From Fibrobacter sp. (GTDB taxonomy: Bacteria > Fibrobacterota > Fibrobacteria > Fibrobacterales > Fibrobacteraceae): a stretch of 64,000 nt of DNA. The notes under the pieces are model-generated. The model did not search any database. It worked only from the letters and a program-made list of their open reading frames with translations, and was not told the origin of the DNA. The stretch is from NCBI GenBank assembly GCA_024398965.1, contig JAKSIF010000006.1, positions 1 through 64,000 of the forward strand. The letters are read 5' to 3'. This document shows, piece by piece, positions 60,328-64,000 of the stretch (positions are counted from its first letter, which is position 1; the number at the start of each line of letters is the position of its first letter). Made by a program: the position numbers and the translations under genes.

Positions 60328-61542
60328 ATGAACCGCGCTGCGAAATTTGTATCAACGTTAGCTCTGCTTCTTTTGGGAGCCTGCGGAGATTCTTTAAGTG
60401 TTGACGATCCTATTGAACAGAGTTCCTCTTCTGACTTTCTTGACCAAAGTTCTTCCAGCGAAGAAAATATTGCTGTGTCAAGCTCTTCGGCAAATTTAAA
60501 TTCCTCGGTGGAATCCAGTTCTTCTACAAAGGTTTTTAATGAAGTGAAGCCTACGTATGAAGGTAATCCTGCTGAAATTGCCAATTATACATTTAAACGT
60601 TACATCGCTCAGTTTACGGATGATCCTAGCGAGTTGTCATTTGATGAACATGTGTTGGCGTATAATTCAAACGCTTGCTATGATATGTATGAATCACCTA
60701 ATGGCTCGTTTGTTCGCCTCGACTATATCCAGGGTCTTGTGGATTACGAACAGATAGGAAGGTGCTTTCCTAAGACATGGTCTCAAATGTATAAGCAAGG
60801 ACCTAAGGAAAATTGCAAATACTATGTCGTTCTTGAAGATGATGTGAATCAGCCCACGGGTCACGTACTGAAGGAAATCACCAAGGATACGGTCTATTTT
60901 GTAAATGTCTATCAGACGGGAGATCCTTGTATTGTAACGAACATGGTCAATGTAATGTCTTTCCTTGTGGAAGATTGTGATGGCATTATGTCTGGATCCC
61001 AGGAGGCTTCTTTCCGTAGTTATGATAGTCCCAAGTGGAATTGCGGTCTGGATGAAAGAGGATTGGCTTATGGCGAATGGATGCGCGACGATTTGTTGAC
61101 TGTTTCTGAAAATTCGGCTATCGTATCGTCAAGTAGCGATGGCGATGTCACCTGGAATAAGGCGAACTTGACTTGGTATGAATCCTATCCGGATGAGGGT
61201 AGTGAAGAATGCATTGAATATAATGGCTGTGAATGGGCGGGAATGTTTGCTGGTCTTGATGACAAGCAAACTCCTGAATGGGTTGCAGAACACAATATCA
61301 TTGCGGTTCACGAAAAGGACTGGGAAACCTATAAGCTGAAAACATTCCGCCTGCGTAAAAATGGTCATGAAATTGATGCTGTTGTTTACGATATGTGTTC
61401 TGATGCGGATTGCGATGGCTGTTGTACGAAAAATGCAGGAAGTACTGGTTTTTTGATTGATATTGAAGTCAATACAAAAGTACGTTTTGGAAATCAAGGT
61501 TCTGGCGTAGTGGAATGGGCTTGCTTAGACTGTGTAGAATGA
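60328..61542 (+). CDS. Lipoprotein with polyserine linker and Cys-rich double-psi-barrel-like domain
   Basis: 404 residues. The lipobox (LLGA-Cys, about 19) is followed by a linker with repeated SSSS (about 30-70), a middle part with scattered Cys pairs (about 75-255), and a C-terminal ~110 residues: WAGMFAGLDDKQTPEW, IIAVHEKDWETY, VVYDMCSDADCDGCCTKNAG, FLIDIEVNTKVRFG, VVEWACLDC. The pattern of Cys and the AxH...VxDxC order resembles expansin/RlpA/barwin-type double-psi beta barrels in which Asp acts on glycans; this is a by-eye resemblance. RBS AGGAG is 7 nt before ATG 60328; an ATG at 60325 is adjacent. Confidence 0.75.
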   Translation: MNRAAKFVSTLALLLLGACGDSLSVDDPIEQSSSSDFLDQSSSSEENIAVSSSSANLNSSVESSSSTKVFNEVKPTYEGNPAEIANYTFKRYIAQFTDDPSELSFDEHVLAYNSNACYDMYESPNGSFVRLDYIQGLVDYEQIGRCFPKTWSQMYKQGPKENCKYYVVLEDDVNQPTGHVLKEITKDTVYFVNVYQTGDPCIVTNMVNVMSFLVEDCDGIMSGSQEASFRSYDSPKWNCGLDERGLAYGEWMRDDLLTVSENSAIVSSSSDGDVTWNKANLTWYESYPDEGSEECIEYNGCEWAGMFAGLDDKQTPEWVAEHNIIAVHEKDWETYKLKTFRLRKNGHEIDAVVYDMCSDADCDGCCTKNAGSTGFLIDIEVNTKVRFGNQGSGVVEWACLDCVE

Positions 61543-61552
61543 GGAATGAAAA

Positions 61553-61819
61553 ATGAACTGCAAGTGTATTCAGTGTGGCAAGGATTTCGAGGAACGTGTT
61601 GGCATGGGTCTTCTGGAAGGCCCTTGGGCAATTCGTGCCCGCAATAAGATCGGCAACATCTGCTTGGAATGCCAGACTGAAATCGCCTCTACAAAGAAGG
61701 GCCGGCGTAGACTTGCCTGGTGGAAGTTGAAGATTGCGGTTCGTTGTTCCCGAATATTTATTGGCCTTGCGATTGTGTTTGCCGCGCTGACTTACGGCCT
61801 TGCCGTGTACGTGCTCTAA
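61553..61819 (+). CDS. Small zinc-ribbon membrane protein
   Basis: 88 residues. Two CxxC pairs (CIQCGKDF and CLECQTE, with an extra Cys at position 3) should form a zinc ribbon at the N-terminus. A single membrane helix (about 66-86) ends the protein. The basic stretch KKGRRRLAWWKLK predicts a cytosolic N-terminus. GAGG upstream serves as RBS. It starts 10 nt after the lipoprotein gene and is probably co-transcribed with it. No function is known. Confidence 0.75.
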   Translation: MNCKCIQCGKDFEERVGMGLLEGPWAIRARNKIGNICLECQTEIASTKKGRRRLAWWKLKIAVRCSRIFIGLAIVFAALTYGLAVYVL

Positions 61820-61827
61820 GCTAGACT

Positions 61828-62736
61828 CTATTTCTTTTTGTACTCGGCCATGACCATGCCGGTCACGATGGCTGCAGCGCCTGCGATGGCCACCGCTGAA
61901 ATGTGTTCGCCGATGGTGAGGGCTGCCGTGATGATTGTAATCAGTGGCAGTGCGTAGATGTAGTTGGATGCAAGGACTGTTCCCAGCTTATCCATTACTT
62001 TATTCCAAATCAGGTAGCCGAAAAGATTGCTGAAAATGCATAGGCAGAGGAAGTTGCCGATGACCACCGGCTCCTTGAAGGCATCCCAGGGAATGGGGTG
62101 TGCAGCGAAACGTCCTTCGGTTCCGAGGCCGAAGTAGTCCAGTGCAAAAATCGGTAGGGATGTCAAAAAGCCGTAGAAGAAGATTTTTCTAATGGCGAAA
62201 AGCGTGGAATACTTGCTACGGACTTTTTCTGTACTGTAGGCGTAAACGGTCCAGGCGATAGCGGCGCAGAAGGCCAGCATGTCTCCAACAGGCGAAAGCT
62301 TCAGGATGAACTTTCCATTGAGCACCACGAGAATCATTCCCACAAAGGTGATGAGGGATCCTGCAATCTGTCGGGGGAGCAGTTTTTCTCGCTTAAAGAT
62401 GAAAATGCCTGCCAGCATGATGAGCAGCGGGTTGGTACACACGATTAGGGAAACGTTGCTGCTCTGGGAAATGGTGAGCGCCGTATTTTCTGCCCAGAAG
62501 TAGATGGTGCATCCGGTGATGCCGCCAAGAATAAAGAACAGTTCGTCTTTCAGGGAGTCCGCACGGAACCTTAAGTGGCGCATCCCAGCCAGCAGGAGCA
62601 TGAGGTAGGTGGCTGCGAAGCGGATGGTGAAAATCTGCACCGCGGAAAAGCCGTGGTTGATCAGTACCTTGGTGCTGACAAAGCTGGTTCCCCAGAAAGT
62701 AATGGTTGCAATGGCAAGAATGTGCCAGATGGCCAT
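61828..62736 (-). CDS. EamA/DMT-family transporter
   Basis: 302 residues, ten membrane helices in two EamA repeats (IATITFWGTSFVSTKVL at the start of the first; FCAAIAWTVYAYSTEKV at the start of the second). Such proteins export amino acids, nucleobases or other metabolites; the substrate cannot be predicted. The motif IYALPLITIITAALTIGEHIS is typical of the last helices. Start ATG 62734-62736 (MAIWHIL) places the first helix at the N-terminus; a GTG 9-10 codons upstream is possible. It is divergent from the ECF sigma gene. Confidence 0.9.
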   Translation of the reverse strand: MAIWHILAIATITFWGTSFVSTKVLINHGFSAVQIFTIRFAATYLMLLLAGMRHLRFRADSLKDELFFILGGITGCTIYFWAENTALTISQSSNVSLIVCTNPLLIMLAGIFIFKREKLLPRQIAGSLITFVGMILVVLNGKFILKLSPVGDMLAFCAAIAWTVYAYSTEKVRSKYSTLFAIRKIFFYGFLTSLPIFALDYFGLGTEGRFAAHPIPWDAFKEPVVIGNFLCLCIFSNLFGYLIWNKVMDKLGTVLASNYIYALPLITIITAALTIGEHISAVAIAGAAAIVTGMVMAEYKKK

Positions 62737-62841
62737 GGAACCGGAGGAGTTTTTTAAGCCGATTTTCACGAACTCAAATATAAAAATCAAAAAAATTATA
62801 TTTGGGGTGACACTTTTACCTCCCTGTGGTGTTTTACAGGT

Positions 62842-63345
62842 ATGAACAGGCAAGATTTTGCAGATAGAATGGCTTTTTCCAAGGTTTACGAGACCTTCGC
62901 ACCGATGGTGATGCGCCGTTGCCTTGCTCTCCTGAAGGATGAGGCCGAAGCTTGCGATATGATGCAGAATGTCTTCCTGAGGATTTACACAAACCGTAAT
63001 ACCTTGGACTTGTCATCTCCTTCCAGCCTTCTTTGGAATACGGCTACTCGCCTTTGCCTGAACCGTATCCGCGATAAGAAACGTAGGGGGCTGGATGTAG
63101 ACTGCAGCGAAATGCTATTGCAGATTGCTGACTTTGATGACGAGCTGGAGGCTTACGAGTCTGCAAGTCTTCTCAAGAAGATTTTTGCCAAGGAGCCCGA
63201 GTCTACCCGCACCATGGCTGTGTTGCATTATGTCGACAATATGACTTTAGAGGAAACCGCGGAAGCCGTCGGGCTTTCTGTAAGCGGTGTCCGTAAACGT
63301 CTCCGCACTTTGCAGGAGAAGGTCAAGAACTTGGAGGTGAAGTAA
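62842..63345 (+). CDS. ECF-type RNA polymerase sigma factor
   Basis: 167 residues. Sigma region 2 (FSKVYETFAPMVMRRCLALLKDEAEACDMMQNVFLRIY) and region 4 (VLHYVDNMTLEETAEAVGLSVSGVRKRLRTL) are present with a short linker, as in extracytoplasmic-function sigma factors. The start is ATG 62842 with AGG upstream. It overlaps the next gene by one base (TAATG), the usual arrangement with a cognate anti-sigma factor. Confidence 0.93.
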   Translation: MNRQDFADRMAFSKVYETFAPMVMRRCLALLKDEAEACDMMQNVFLRIYTNRNTLDLSSPSSLLWNTATRLCLNRIRDKKRRGLDVDCSEMLLQIADFDDELEAYESASLLKKIFAKEPESTRTMAVLHYVDNMTLEETAEAVGLSVSGVRKRLRTLQEKVKNLEVK

Positions 63346-64000
63346 TGAAATTTGACGTTCGCATTCCAGAATTGAAATTGGAACAGTACCTTCTGGGAGA
63401 ACTTCCGGAAGATGAAATGAAGGAACTTCGTCAGCGTGAAGAAGCGGATGAAATCTTTGCCGCTCGCGTGAAGTCCATGCGTGAACAGAACGCAAAGATC
63501 CTTCAGGAAAATCCCTTTGAAAAGTTGGCTGACAAGATGGCTGCTTCCGATGTGGATGGTTCCGCCGGCAGAAACATTGTCTCCCTTATGCCGCTGTTGA
63601 CGAAGGTGGCCGCTGTGGTAGTGGTTGCCCTTGGGATTATGTCTGCGGTGTTCATGATGAACCGCGACCAGGCTACCTTGATGAATACAAACGACGAGGG
63701 CGCCGTCATGGATGTAGCCATGGCCGATATTTCCTCGGATACTCGCATCAAGGGCATGAATGCCCGCATGGAAATCTGGAAGAAGTCCGAGTCCGGGATT
63801 GTGCAGCTTGGCGACAAGGACGTTGCATCCGAAGGCGATGAACTTCAGCTGCGCTACGCCGTTCCTGAAAAGTGCTACGGCATGCTTCTGAGCATGGATG
63901 GCAACGGAGTGTTGACAGTCCACATGGGAAACGAGAACAAGGCCATCGCCCTGGAACCTGGCAAGATGACGTCTCTGCCCTTTGCCTACAAGCTTGACAA
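63345..64000 (+). CDS. Probable anti-sigma factor, truncated by the window end
   Basis: The first ~218 residues are present. An N-terminal cytosolic part (LEQYLLGELPEDEMKELRQRE, about 12-35) looks like the sigma-binding zinc-free anti-sigma motif, a membrane segment follows (about 82-104, LLTKVAAVVVVALGIMSAVFMM), and the periplasmic part has a small beta domain (LQLRYAVPEKCYGMLLSMDG). Translational coupling to the ECF sigma gene supports the role. The 3' end lies beyond the window. Confidence 0.82.
   Translation, partial: MKFDVRIPELKLEQYLLGELPEDEMKELRQREEADEIFAARVKSMREQNAKILQENPFEKLADKMAASDVDGSAGRNIVSLMPLLTKVAAVVVVALGIMSAVFMMNRDQATLMNTNDEGAVMDVAMADISSDTRIKGMNARMEIWKKSESGIVQLGDKDVASEGDELQLRYAVPEKCYGMLLSMDGNGVLTVHMGNENKAIALEPGKMTSLPFAYKLD

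Overview
This window looks like chromosomal sequence from a Fibrobacter species (phylum Fibrobacterota). The evidence is a secreted lipoprotein with the Fibrobacter succinogenes major paralogous domain (25170-26024), polyserine linkers behind lipoprotein signal peptides, a GH9 cellulase, a GH127 enzyme with a type IX secretion-like C-terminal domain, a Gram-negative envelope (Lpt, MCE, Omp85-like proteins), and lysine-coded, AAG/GAA/TTC-biased codon use in the highly expressed genes. No rRNA, CRISPR array, phage or insertion sequence was seen. There is one tRNA (Ser-GCU).

Layout. 1-2.7 kb: end of an upstream gene, a lipoprotein and enolase with an extra Lys/Ala/Cys tail. 3.0-8.7 kb: a complete five-gene Opp/Dpp-type ABC importer, followed by GH9 (8.9-10.7 kb), GH127 (10.9-13.6 kb) and a DUF4874/DUF4832-type secreted protein (13.7-15.5 kb), together a likely plant-polysaccharide utilisation neighbourhood. 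15.5-20 kb: a gene fragment, a small secreted protein sharing a C-terminal tail with its neighbour, rpe, a histone-like Lys/Ala protein fused to a glycogen-binding CBM48 domain, and a macro-domain/VWA pair. 20-31 kb: housekeeping genes (lysA, uvrC, zapA, an isolated nuoA, prs, nhaA) with intergenic repeats. 31-37 kb: a class A PBP, a lipoprotein and a TSUP permease in one minus-strand run. 37-45.7 kb: tRNA-Ser, then lptC-lptA-lptB-rpoN-hpf-hprK-MCE, then a DksA/TraR-type zinc-finger protein.

46.9-57 kb is the most unusual part: two hybrid histidine kinases flank two membrane-anchored BMP-family binding proteins in overlapping reading frames. The first kinase has lost the phospho-accepting histidine but keeps its receiver and HPt domains. 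Nudix, patatin and GGDEF genes follow on the same strand. 57-64 kb: an O-acetylhomoserine sulfhydrylase-type enzyme, lipoproteins (one with a Cys-rich double-psi-barrel-like domain), GNAT and DMT genes, and an ECF sigma factor with its probable anti-sigma partner running off the end.

Sequence-level themes are a recurrent TATATT box that in several cases sits 6-8 nt before the start codon (possible leaderless mRNAs), at least two families of intergenic repeats, a duplicated and recoded lysA 3' end, and several palindromic or structured intergenic segments. All functional calls come from reading motifs by eye; no database search was run.
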